A DNA stretch of 16,441 nt from NCBI GenBank assembly GCA_013336035.1, contig JAAXUL010000068.1, forward strand, positions 1 through 16,441. Direction: 5' to 3'. The position numbers and the translations under genes are program-made. The first letter of the stretch is position 1, and each line of letters begins with the position of its first letter. The DNA comes from Chloroflexales bacterium. Its GTDB lineage: Bacteria; Chloroflexota; Chloroflexia; Chloroflexales; Chloroflexaceae. Positions 1 to 9,692 of the stretch are shown here, one piece after another. Below the pieces are notes generated by a model. The model did no database searches and was not told the DNA's origin. It worked only from the letters and a program-made list of their open reading frames with translations.

Positions 1-477
1 CATATCGAGCATGCGGTCGGCCTCATCGAGGACGAGGGTCTCGACGCGGTCGAGGCGGGCGCTGCCACGGCTGAGATGGTCGAGGAGGCGGCCGGGGCAG
101 GCGACGACGATATCGAGGCCGGCGCGGAGGGCGCGCTCCTGGGGCTCCATGCCGACGCCGCCGTAGATAGCGGCGCTGCGCAGGCCGGTGCCGCGCCCGA
201 GGGCCTGCACGGCGGCGTTGACCTGGTCGGCGAGCTCACGGGTGGGAGTGACGATCAGGGCGCGGATGCCGCCGCGGCGCCCAGCCAGCAGATGCTGGAG
301 GATAGGCAGCGCGAAGGCGGCCGTCTTGCCTGTGCCGGTCTGGGCGAGGCCGACCAGATTGCGCCGGGCGAGGCCGACCGGGATCGCCTGGGACTGGATC
401 GGCGTGGGGGTAACATAGCCCTGCGCGCGTAGGTTAGCGAGCAGAGTGGGATGAAGCTCAAGCTCAGAGAAGTTCAA
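1..477 (-). CDS. DEAD-box ATP-dependent RNA helicase, N-terminal part (cut by window edge)
   Basis: The minus strand from 477 to the left edge is an open frame of 159 codons. It encodes the first RecA-like domain of a DEAD-box RNA helicase, which unwinds RNA duplexes using ATP. Visible motifs in order: Q motif GYVTPTPIQSQAIP (residues 20-33), Walker A AQTGTGKT (45-52), motif Ia PTREL (78-82), motif Ib in the form ACPGR (126-130) and motif II DEAD (151-154). The second helicase domain and any C-terminal tail lie outside the window. I chose the TTG at 475-477 because it gives the usual MNFSELELHP-like N-terminus and is preceded by AAGGA at good spacing; there is no ATG in this frame near there. 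The RRM protein gene lies just upstream on the same strand, 140 bp away. The RhlE/CsdA type is likely, but the subfamily cannot be fixed without the C-terminus. Confidence 0.95.
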   Translation of the reverse strand, partial: MNFSELELHPTLLANLRAQGYVTPTPIQSQAIPVGLARRNLVGLAQTGTGKTAAFALPILQHLLAGRRGGIRALIVTPTRELADQVNAAVQALGRGTGLRSAAIYGGVGMEPQERALRAGLDIVVACPGRLLDHLSRGSARLDRVETLVLDEADRMLDM

Positions 478-508
478 CTGTTTCCTTATTTTCTTCACTA
501 GACGCAAA

Positions 509-533
509 GACGGGGGGCGCCTCGCCCCCCGTC
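509..533 (-). terminator. GC-rich perfect hairpin between RRM and helicase genes
   Basis: An 11-bp perfect stem, GACGGGGGGCG/CGCCCCCCGTC, with a 3-nt loop. On the minus strand only a short TTT follows (GTCTTTGCG), so it could be a weak intrinsic terminator, an mRNA-end stabiliser for the RRM transcript, or an attenuator in front of the helicase. Confidence 0.5.
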
Positions 534-552
534 CTCGTTGCCTGGGAAAGGC

Positions 553-575
553 TTGGAGGGACGGCGTCCCTCCAA
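553..575 (-). terminator. Second hairpin downstream of the RRM gene
   Basis: A 10-bp perfect stem, TTGGAGGGAC/GTCCCTCCAA, with a 3-nt loop, 42 bp after the RRM stop codon on the minus strand. No real U-tract follows. Together with the hairpin at 509-533 it makes a tandem hairpin intergenic region, so partial termination or 3'-end protection is likely. Confidence 0.5.
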
Positions 576-617
576 AGAGACTGCTTTACAAGGGGGCCAG
601 GTCACCCGGCCGCCAGA

Positions 618-971
618 CTAATAGCGATCGTTGTAGCCGCCGCGACCGCCGCGACCGCCGCCACCGCCGCCGCCGCCGCCGTACCCGCCGCGGCCGCCAC
701 CGCTGCTGCCGCCACGGCCACCGCGGTCACGGTCCTCAGACTCGTTCACGCGGATAGGGCGACCGTTCAGCTCCTGGCCGTCGGTGGCGCGAATGACCTC
801 GCTGACGTCCTCGACCTCGATCTCAACGAAGCCGAAGCCACGGGAGCGACCTGTGTCGCGATCAGTGATCACGCGGGCGCTCTGCACATCACCGTGGGGT
901 GAAAACACACGGGCGAGATCCTCGTCGCCGACACTCCAGGGCAGGTTTCCGACAAACAGCTTCACCAGCAT
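618..971 (-). CDS. RRM-domain RNA-binding protein with glycine/arginine-rich tail
   Basis: A 117-aa single-RRM protein. RNP2 is LFVGNL (residues 5-10) and RNP1 is RGFGFVEI (44-51), the aromatic signature that stacks on single-stranded RNA. From about residue 81 the protein becomes a low-complexity RGG-like tail of Gly, Arg and Tyr ending in YNDRY. This architecture matches the small cold-inducible RNA-binding proteins known from cyanobacteria and other bacteria. The reading frame stays open upstream to 1100, but I place the start at the ATG at 969-971. It is preceded by AGAGGAG at about 9 nt, and the RRM fold begins immediately after it. The same-strand neighbour is a DEAD-box helicase, which suggests a shared RNA-remodelling or cold-adaptation role. 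The 5' leader from the predicted promoter would be about 230 nt, as in many cold-shock genes. Confidence 0.93.
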   Translation of the reverse strand: MLVKLFVGNLPWSVGDEDLARVFSPHGDVQSARVITDRDTGRSRGFGFVEIEVEDVSEVIRATDGQELNGRPIRVNESEDRDRGGRGGSSGGGRGGYGGGGGGGGGRGGRGGYNDRY

Positions 972-985
972 CAGACTACACTCCT

Positions 986-1001
986 CTGCGCTGCTGCGCA
1001 G
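986..1001 (-). promoter_or_regulatory. Hairpin abutting the RRM gene ribosome-binding site
   Basis: On the minus strand CTGCG/CGCAG closes a 6-nt loop (986-990 with 997-1001) and touches the GAGGAG ribosome-binding site (981-986). It is small, and its role in translation control is only a possibility. Confidence 0.3.
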
Positions 1002-1205
1002 CGTTGACCCGACGGGCGGCGCGCGTGCCGCCGCCGGAACGACCCAAAGACACACCGTACCGCCGGCAGCCGGGCCACGGCTGTCTCGCTCCGGCACCAC
1101 AACGTAACATTACCTTCGCGCGAAGAAGTTCTGACGAGTGACCAGGGGACTATAGGGAGTCTCTGATGCAGGCCTCGCAGCCATGTGACGTTGGCAAACA
1201 CCGCA

Positions 1206-1233
1206 ATCATAGCACACTTTGCTAGATTAGCAA
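1206..1233 (-). promoter_or_regulatory. Candidate promoter for the RRM gene
   Basis: On the minus strand TTGCTA (1233-1228), a 16-bp spacer and TATGAT (1211-1206) form a good housekeeping-sigma promoter. It would start transcription near 1199 and give a leader of about 230 nt. The -35 box is one arm of the palindrome at 1219-1233. Confidence 0.5.
1219..1233. promoter_or_regulatory. Operator-like palindrome between divergent promoters
   Basis: TTGCTA-GAT-TAGCAA is a perfect 6+3+6 inverted repeat. It overlaps the minus-strand -35 box and ends 13 bp before the plus-strand -35 box, so a bound protein could affect both the RRM and rpsU promoters. No cognate regulator is visible here. Confidence 0.35.
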
Positions 1234-1246
1234 GCCCCACGGCTGC

Positions 1247-1275
1247 TTGCACAACATATCAGCATCGGCTATACT
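1247..1275 (+). promoter_or_regulatory. rpsU promoter
   Basis: TTGCAC (1247-1252), a 17-bp spacer and TATACT (1270-1275). Expected start is near 1282, giving a leader of about 165 nt before rpsU. The rest of the 972-1447 gap consists of this leader, the RRM leader on the other strand, and the elements listed separately; I see no gene in it. Confidence 0.75.
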
Positions 1276-1351
1276 ATACAGCGGTGGCACGAAGACGCTC
1301 TGTTTTTTGCATGGGGCCACACCAAATTCACGATAAAGGGGGTGAGCAAGA

Positions 1352-1439
1352 CAATCGACGGCGCGTGTCCGGGCGGGCGAAGCCCCGCGCCATCAGAGAG
1401 CCCCGGCCATAGGAATCAGTGGTTCAGGCCCGTCGATTG
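1352..1439 (+). promoter_or_regulatory. Structured 5' leader of rpsU (candidate cis-regulatory RNA)
   Basis: CAATCGACGG (1352-1361) and CCGTCGATTG (1430-1439) are perfect 10-bp complements that close a domain of about 68 nt. Inside it GGCGCG (1360-1365) can pair with CGCGCC (1386-1391), stacked next to GGGC-GAA-GCCC (1375-1385). The 3' arm of the outer stem ends 8 nt before the rpsU ATG, which places it in the Shine-Dalgarno window. No usual Shine-Dalgarno sequence is visible there. Seen directly: the complementarity and its position. Inferred: translational control, possibly by bS21 itself. Confidence 0.45.
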
Positions 1440-1447
1440 GCAGAGCG

Positions 1448-1639
1448 ATGCGAGTAGAACGTCGTGAGGGCGAGACAGTCGAGCAGCTGATCCGCCGCTT
1501 CAACAAAGGTGTGGTCTCCGAGCGCATTACGAAGACCTACCGCGAGAAGATGCACTTCGTCTCCAAGAGCGAGCAGCGCAAGGAGAAGCGCCGCCGCGCT
1601 GAGCGCAACCGGCGCAAGAAGATGTCGAAGGGCTTCTAG
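1448..1639 (+). CDS. rpsU: 30S ribosomal protein bS21
   Basis: A 63-aa protein, a normal size for bS21, which binds the small-subunit platform near the 3' end of 16S rRNA and helps initiation on mRNA. The N-terminal MRVERREGETVEQLIRRF pattern and the very basic C-terminus (KRRRAERNRRKK) are diagnostic. The ATG is at 1448; there is no other in-frame start upstream. Unusually, the 20 bases before the start lack a clear Shine-Dalgarno motif and instead form one arm of a long-range stem (1430-1439). A strong promoter lies at 1247-1275 and a hairpin terminator at 1656-1702, so the gene may be monocistronic. prfA follows from its own promoter. Confidence 0.96.
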   Translation: MRVERREGETVEQLIRRFNKGVVSERITKTYREKMHFVSKSEQRKEKRRRAERNRRKKMSKGF

Positions 1640-1655
1640 CCAGCAGAACGTACAG

Positions 1656-1702
1656 ACGGCACGGGTAGGGTGAGCTACGGCTCGCTGCGCCCGTGCCGTT
1701 TC
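1656..1702 (+). terminator. Terminator after rpsU
   Basis: ACGGCACGGG (1656-1665) pairs with CCCGTGCCGT (1690-1699); a small internal GAGC/GCTC stem lies in the loop, and a short T-run (TTT) follows. It fits a modest intrinsic terminator between rpsU and the prfA promoter. Confidence 0.6.
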
Positions 1703-1739
1703 CGTATGCCGCACGCCGGCCCAGGACTCTTGATCGCCG

Positions 1740-1748
1740 TGCTATAAT
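1740..1748 (+). promoter_or_regulatory. prfA extended -10 promoter
   Basis: TGC-TATAAT is a full extended -10 element with a consensus hexamer (1743-1748). No convincing -35 lies 16-18 bp upstream. Expected start is near 1755, giving a leader of about 25 nt before the prfA ATG. Confidence 0.7.
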
Positions 1749-1779
1749 AGCCATCCACATTAGAAGGGTAATCGCCCGT

Positions 1780-2862
1780 ATGTTCGATAAACTGGCCAGC
1801 GTTGAGGCGCGCTACGAGGAGCTGGCGGAGCTCATGGCGCGCCCCGAGGTGGTGGGCAACCTCGCGCTCCTCCAGCAATACGCCCGCGAGCAGAGTGATC
1901 TCGAAGACATCGTCGCAGCCTTCCGCAGCTACAAGCTGGCCCAGGCCGCGCTCGAAGAGGCGCAGGCCATGTTCAACGAGAGCGACGACCCCGAGCTGCG
2001 CCAGCTCGCCCAGGAGGAGCTGGAGACCCAGCGGGCCCACCTCGAGCGGCTCGAGGCTGAGATCAGGCTGCTGCTGCTGCCCAGCGACCCCAACGACTCG
2101 AAGGATGTGATCATCGAGATCCGCCAGGGCGAGGGCGGCGACGAGGCGGCCCTCTTCGCCGCCGACCTCTACCGCATGTACACCCGCTACGCCGAGGAGC
2201 GGCGCTGGAAGGTCGAGGTCAGCAGCGCGACCGACAACGGCCCGGGCGGCTTCAAAGAGATCGTCTTCGAGATCAGCGGCGACGGCGCCTACAGCGTGCT
2301 CAAGTACGAGGGCGGCGTCCACCGCGTGCAGCGCGTGCCCGCCACCGAGGCCCGCGGCCGCATCCACACCTCGACCGCCACTGTGGCGGTGCTGCCCGAG
2401 GTCGAGCCCACCGCGGTCGAGATCAGGGCCGAGGACATCCGCACCGATGTCTTCCGCTCGGGCGGCCACGGCGGGCAGGGCGTCAACACGACCGACTCGG
2501 CGGTGCGCCTGGTCTTCAGGGGCGGCACCCCCGAGGAGATCGTCGTCACCTGCCAGGACGGGCGCTCGCAGATCAAGAATAGAGAGAAGGCCATGTCGGT
2601 GCTGCGGGCCAAGCTCTTCGCCCGCGAGCAAGAGCGCAAAGACCGCGAGCTCGGCACCTCGCGCCTGGCCCAGGTGGGCACCGGCGAGCGAGCCGAGAAG
2701 ATCCGCACCTACAACTTCGCCCAGGACCGCGTGACCGACCACCGCATCGGCCAGAGCTTCTCGAACCTGCCCGGCATCCTCGACGGCAACCTGACCAAGA
2801 TCATCGACGCACTGGTGGTCCACGACAACGCCGAGCGCCTCAAGGACTCCGGTATCGGATAG
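1780..2862 (+). CDS. prfA: Peptide chain release factor 1
   Basis: A 360-aa class I release factor that reads UAA and UAG and triggers peptidyl-tRNA hydrolysis in the ribosome. The coiled N-terminal domain covers about residues 1-100. The tripeptide region RVPATEARGRIHTS carries PAT (187-189), which marks RF1 rather than RF2 (SPF). The catalytic GGQ is at 231-233, in GGHGGQGVNTTDS. The frame is open from 1693, but the ATG at 1780 gives the normal RF1 N-terminus and length and is preceded by GAAGGG. The deaminase-family gene starts 30 bp after the stop, so the two are probably co-transcribed. The prmC methyltransferase gene that often follows prfA is absent here. Confidence 0.97.
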   Translation: MFDKLASVEARYEELAELMARPEVVGNLALLQQYAREQSDLEDIVAAFRSYKLAQAALEEAQAMFNESDDPELRQLAQEELETQRAHLERLEAEIRLLLLPSDPNDSKDVIIEIRQGEGGDEAALFAADLYRMYTRYAEERRWKVEVSSATDNGPGGFKEIVFEISGDGAYSVLKYEGGVHRVQRVPATEARGRIHTSTATVAVLPEVEPTAVEIRAEDIRTDVFRSGGHGGQGVNTTDSAVRLVFRGGTPEEIVVTCQDGRSQIKNREKAMSVLRAKLFAREQERKDRELGTSRLAQVGTGERAEKIRTYNFAQDRVTDHRIGQSFSNLPGILDGNLTKIIDALVVHDNAERLKDSGIG

Positions 2863-2892
2863 CCAGGCGGCACAAGGCAGCAGGAGAGGGCC

Positions 2893-3933
2893 GTGCTCAC
2901 ACCACAGCTCGAGGAGCTCATCAGGCGCATGCCCAAGGTGGAGCTGCACCTGCATCTGGAGGGCACGATCACTCCGCGCACGCTGCTCGAGCTGGCGCGG
3001 CGCAACGGTGTAACGCTGCCCGCCGCCGACGAGGCCGGCGTGGCCGCGCTGTTCCGCTACCGCGACTTCGGCGAGTTCCTGGGCATCTTTATGGCCCTGG
3101 CCCGGGCGATCGTCTGCGGCGAAGACTTCGAGCGCCTGGCCTACGAGCTGGGCCTCGACCTGGCCGCCCAGGAGGTGCGCTACGCCGAGGTGATGATCTC
3201 GCCGATGCAGTATATCAACCGCGGCCTCGACCTGCGCGAGGTGATCGAGGGCACGCTGGCCGGCTTCGCCCGCGCCGAGCGCGAGGCCGGGGTGATCCTG
3301 CGCCTGGCCCTCGACTATGGCCGCCAGTATGGCCCCGACCGGGCCTGGGCCGTGCTCGAGGTAGCCCGCCAGACCCAGCCCCTGGGCGTGGTCGGCTGGT
3401 CGATCGGCGGCAACGAGATCGGCCACCCCCCCGAGCCCTTCGCCCCGATCTTCGCCGCCGCCCGCGAGGCGGGCTTTGGCCTGATGGCCCACGCCGGCGA
3501 GGTGGTCGGTCCCGCCAGCGTCTGGGGCGCGATCAACGCCCTCGGCGTGAGCCGCCTCGGCCACGGCATCCGCGCCGCCGATGACCCCGCCCTTATGGCC
3601 GCCCTGCACGAGCGCGGCGTGGTGCTCGACGTCTGCCCTAGCAGCAACCTGCTCACCGGGGCCGTGGCCACATGGCCGGCCCACCCCCTGCGCCGCCTCC
3701 ACGAGGCCGGCGTGCCGGTGACGATCAACTCCGACGACCCGACCTTCTTCGCCACCACCATCACCGAGGAGTATCGCCGCACCCTCCTGCGCCTCGGCCT
3801 GGGCGTCGATGACCTGTGCGCTACGGTGCTGACCGCCGCCCGGGCCGTCTTTCTGCCTCCGGCGCAGCGGGCCGCCCTGGCCGACCGCGTAGCCGCTGAG
3901 CTTGGGGCCCTGAGGGCCGAGCTTGGAGTTTGA
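2893..3933 (+). CDS. add: Adenosine deaminase family metal-dependent hydrolase
   Basis: A 346-aa protein of the adenosine/adenine deaminase branch of the amidohydrolase superfamily, a zinc-dependent TIM barrel. Metal and catalytic residues are in place: HLH at 19-21, HAGE with His200 and Glu203, LGHG with His224, and the SDDP aspartates 281-282. The start is GTG at 2893, preceded by AGGAG 6 nt away. Likely reaction: hydrolytic deamination of adenosine or 2'-deoxyadenosine for purine salvage in the cytoplasm. The usual G-[IV]-D-L segment reads GWSIGGNE and the Asp-Asp motif is TINSDDPTFF. Adenine or 6-amino-6-deoxyfutalosine deaminase activity therefore cannot be excluded. The stop codon TGA (3931-3933) lies inside the -35 box of the following tRNA promoter. 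Confidence 0.85.
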   Translation: MLTPQLEELIRRMPKVELHLHLEGTITPRTLLELARRNGVTLPAADEAGVAALFRYRDFGEFLGIFMALARAIVCGEDFERLAYELGLDLAAQEVRYAEVMISPMQYINRGLDLREVIEGTLAGFARAEREAGVILRLALDYGRQYGPDRAWAVLEVARQTQPLGVVGWSIGGNEIGHPPEPFAPIFAAAREAGFGLMAHAGEVVGPASVWGAINALGVSRLGHGIRAADDPALMAALHERGVVLDVCPSSNLLTGAVATWPAHPLRRLHEAGVPVTINSDDPTFFATTITEEYRRTLLRLGLGVDDLCATVLTAARAVFLPPAQRAALADRVAAELGALRAELGV

Positions 3934-3958
3934 CAAAAGCCCGCGAGGTGGATATAAT
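3930..3958 (+). promoter_or_regulatory. Consensus promoter of the tRNA cluster
   Basis: TTGACA (3930-3935), an exact 17-bp spacer and TATAAT (3953-3958) form a perfect sigma70-type promoter. Transcription should start near 3965, a few bases before tRNA-Leu. The -35 box contains the stop codon of the upstream gene. Confidence 0.9.
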
Positions 3959-3973
3959 CACCCGAGTAATCGA

Positions 3974-4063
<90 letters not shown>

Positions 4064-4073
4064 TTAGTTCGGC

Positions 4074-4148
4074 GGGCGATTAGCTCAGTGGTAGAGCACC
4101 TCGCTTACACCGAGGGTGTCGGCGGTTCGACCCCGTCATCGCCCACCA
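4074..4148 (+). tRNA. tRNA-Val (anticodon TAC)
   Basis: Acceptor GGGCGAT (4074-4080) pairs with ATCGCCC (4138-4144). Anticodon stem CCTCG/CGAGG encloses CTTACAC, giving TAC. The T-stem has one G-U pair. CCA is encoded. Ten bases separate it from tRNA-Leu. Confidence 0.95.
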
Positions 4149-4182
4149 GCGTGTGCGGCCTCTCCCTGGGGCCGGCAGACAC

Positions 4183-4258
4183 GCCAAGGTAGCTCAGTTG
4201 GTAGAGCATCGCACTGAAAATGCGGGGGTCGCCGGTTCAAGTCCGGCCCTTGGCACCA
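4183..4258 (+). tRNA. tRNA-Phe (anticodon GAA)
   Basis: Acceptor GCCAAGG (4183-4189) pairs with CCTTGGC (4248-4254). The anticodon loop CTGAAAA gives GAA. T-arm GCCGG-TTCAAGT-CCGGC is perfect. CCA is encoded. The 34-nt spacer from tRNA-Val can itself form an imperfect GTGTGC...ACAC hairpin, probably removed during processing. Confidence 0.95.
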
Positions 4259-4271
4259 AAGGTTGAGCGTC

Positions 4272-4309
4272 AGAGAGCCCCTCGCGACTTCGGTCACGGG
4301 GGGCTCTCT
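4272..4309 (+). terminator. Terminator of the tRNA transcript
   Basis: A 17-position stem (4272-4288 with 4293-4309) with one mismatch and one G-U pair, capped by a stable C(TTCG)G tetraloop. Only a poor T-run follows. It sits between the tRNAs and the convergent gpsA, so it may stop transcription from both sides. Confidence 0.75.
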
Positions 4310-4361
4310 CGTTGTGGTCCGCTGAAATATTGCCACTCCCCGGGCCGCCCGCGGGCTCAGC

Positions 4362-5348
4362 TCAGGCGCTGATGAAGTCGCGCACAAACGCGTCGATGAA
4401 GCCCTCGGCCGTCGCGTGCCCGCTGAGCACGTGCCAGATGCCGAGGGCGAGCGGCGCCGGGACGTGGATCTTCTCCGCCAGCAGCAGGACGAGGCGCAAC
4501 GTCTGGTAGCCCTCCGGCAGCAGCCCGGAGGCGGCCTCTATCTCGGCGACGGTCCGGCCGGCCGCGATCTGCTCGCCGAGGCGGCGGTTGTGGCTCTGGG
4601 CGCTCAGCGCCGTGGCCAGCAGGTCGCCCATGCCGGCGAGGTAGAAGAAGGTCTCGGGCTGCGCGCCCAGGCCCGCGCCCAGGCGGGCCATCTCCTCCAG
4701 GGCCAGGGTTAGATAGGCGGCCCGGAAGTTGGCGCTGGTCACCTGCTTGCCGTCGAAGAAGCCGAGGCCGATCGCGTAGACGTTCTTCAAGATGCCGCCC
4801 AGCTCTACGCCGAGCGCGTCGTTGGAGAAGCGCGCCCGAAAGTGGTTATTGTCTAGCAGCCTGGCGACGGGCAGCATCGTCGCGGGGCTCCCGCCGGCCA
4901 GCACGACCAGGGTCGGCAGGCCGCGCGCGAACTCGCTGGCGATGGCCGGTCCGGCGAGCATGAGGCAGGCGTGCTGGGGGAAGAGTGCGCTGACGGTCTG
5001 ATAGGCGGTCTGCCCGGTCGTGCGGTCGATGCCCTTGGCCAGGTTGACCACCACGGCGCCGGGGCCCAGGTGGCGGGCCAGCGGGCCCAGGGTGGCCCGG
5101 ATGAACGCCGACGGCAGGGTCACGAAGACCGCCGCGCTCTGCGCGAGCAGCTCGTCAAGCCGGTCAGTCGCCACCAAGTGTGGTGATAGAGCGACGTCGG
5201 GAAGGTAGCGCGTGTTGGTGTGGCGCGCATTGATCTCGGCGACGACCGCGGGGTGATGCTCCCAGCCCAGGACCTCATAGCCATTGCCGGTGATGAGCTG
5301 AGCCAGGGCCGTGCCCAGGTTGCCGAGTCCGATGATGCCGACCTGCAT
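4362..5348 (-). CDS. gpsA: NAD(P)-dependent glycerol-3-phosphate dehydrogenase, variant active-site motif
   Basis: A 328-aa cytoplasmic enzyme that reduces dihydroxyacetone phosphate to sn-glycerol 3-phosphate for phospholipid synthesis. The Rossmann motif is GLGNLG (residues 7-12 region), followed by NLAKGI with Lys105, the family motif LAGPAIASEFARGLPT (131-146), LKN with catalytic Lys188, and GMGDLL (239-244). The start is the ATG at 5346-5348, just after AAAGGGCGGGG; the longer open frame to 5405 adds non-homologous residues. In the substrate-site motif, normally [ST]RN, the sequence is SHN (252-254), replacing the arginine that binds substrate phosphate in known enzymes. This may be a divergent GpsA or a paralogue with changed specificity. 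It has its own extended -10 promoter and lies downstream of the hybrid kinase gene. Confidence 0.88.
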   Translation of the reverse strand: MQVGIIGLGNLGTALAQLITGNGYEVLGWEHHPAVVAEINARHTNTRYLPDVALSPHLVATDRLDELLAQSAAVFVTLPSAFIRATLGPLARHLGPGAVVVNLAKGIDRTTGQTAYQTVSALFPQHACLMLAGPAIASEFARGLPTLVVLAGGSPATMLPVARLLDNNHFRARFSNDALGVELGGILKNVYAIGLGFFDGKQVTSANFRAAYLTLALEEMARLGAGLGAQPETFFYLAGMGDLLATALSAQSHNRRLGEQIAAGRTVAEIEAASGLLPEGYQTLRLVLLLAEKIHVPAPLALGIWHVLSGHATAEGFIDAFVRDFISA

Positions 5349-5395
5349 CGCCCCGCCCTTTCTGCTTCCGCGCTCTGCGTCCTCGCTGCCGAGCG

Positions 5396-5404
5396 ATTGT
5401 AGCA
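5396..5404 (-). promoter_or_regulatory. gpsA extended -10 promoter
   Basis: On the minus strand TGC-TACAAT lies about 48 bp upstream of the gpsA ATG, in the 93-bp gap after the kinase gene. No good -35 box is seen. Expected start is near 5389. Confidence 0.55.
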
Positions 5405-5441
5405 CGCGGCTGGGGTGCCTGCGATGCAGCGCCGGAACGGC

Positions 5442-9311
<3,870 letters not shown>

Positions 9312-9520
9312 CGTATTGGCCTTAAATCTTTTGGAGATCGTGACAGCTTAAACCCTTAATGAGGGTACAGCCCAGTTAGTACTCGGGCCTGCCGTAGTGG
9401 AGGGACATAAGATGGGGTGAAGCACAGGGTACTCGCGGTCGGGGCGCGGGGCGCGGCCAGCCAGCCCTCAAGATCAGCTACGGCTCACGACTTGGTGGGT
9501 TTGCTCGATCTGTCAGCAGT

Positions 9521-9526
9521 ATTATA
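9521..9526 (-). promoter_or_regulatory. Possible -10 box for the hybrid kinase gene
   Basis: A minus-strand TATAAT about 210 bp upstream of the kinase ATG. There is no recognisable -35 at 16-18 bp, so this is a weak call. Confidence 0.25.
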
Positions 9527-9603
9527 CAGCGCTGATCTAGCATCCGGTGGTCGCACCGGTCCGCTACTTCAGATGGGGCTTCGCGCCGATGCGCAGCGCT
9601 ATC

Positions 9604-9659
9604 GCCCCCTCGCCTGTGGCCTGCGGCACGGACGAGGGGGCTAGGGGTGAGGGCCTAGC
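9604..9659 (-). repeat. Degenerate dispersed palindromic repeat, possibly serving as rarD terminator
   Basis: GCCCCCTCG (9604-9612) pairs perfectly with CGAGGGGGC (9633-9641), and GCTAGG/CCTAGC (9640-9645 with 9654-9659) forms a second stem. On the minus strand it reads CCCTCACCCCTAGCCCCCTC, the text of a repeat I recall as frequent between genes in Chloroflexota and some other GC-rich genomes. It lies 34 bp after the rarD stop and could end that transcript. Only one copy is present in this window, so the family assignment rests on memory. Confidence 0.4.
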
Positions 9660-9692
9660 GCGGCAGCAGAGCTTTGTATCAGCCCCTGGCCG

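Larger units (their letters stand above)
9312..9692. other. Intergenic region between rarD and the hybrid kinase gene
   Basis: A 381-bp stretch without a convincing gene. It holds, from left to right, a small dyad ACCCT-TAATG-AGGGT (9352-9366) in the kinase leader, a possible minus-strand TATAAT (9521-9526), a 6-bp hairpin CCGGTG-GTCG-CACCGG (9544-9559), and the repeat-like palindrome at 9604-9659. Confidence 0.6.

Noticed and set aside
1114..1125. CTTCGCGCGAAG palindrome in the RRM leader
   Set aside because: A 12-bp perfect palindrome, but it lies far from the promoter candidates and could equally be a chance GC-rich hairpin.
1393..1404. 12-base match TCAGAGAGCCCC shared by the rpsU leader and the tRNA terminator (4270-4281)
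   Set aside because: Short, with different flanks and different structural context; probably chance in GC-rich DNA.
1185..1412. 75-codon plus-strand open frame in the rpsU leader
   Set aside because: It starts upstream of the predicted transcription start, has no Shine-Dalgarno sequence or homology, and overlaps the structured leader. A 15-codon GTG leader peptide at 1365 was also dropped for lack of a ribosome-binding site at normal distance.
1675..3936. 753-codon minus-strand open frame opposite prfA and the deaminase gene
   Set aside because: It is an antisense shadow of two well-supported genes in GC-rich sequence; its product is low-complexity Ala/Gly/Leu/Val with no motif.
4347..4356. 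GCCCGCGGGC palindrome next to the gpsA stop
   Set aside because: Perfect but only 10 bp in very GC-rich sequence, with no T-run; not enough to call a separate terminator.
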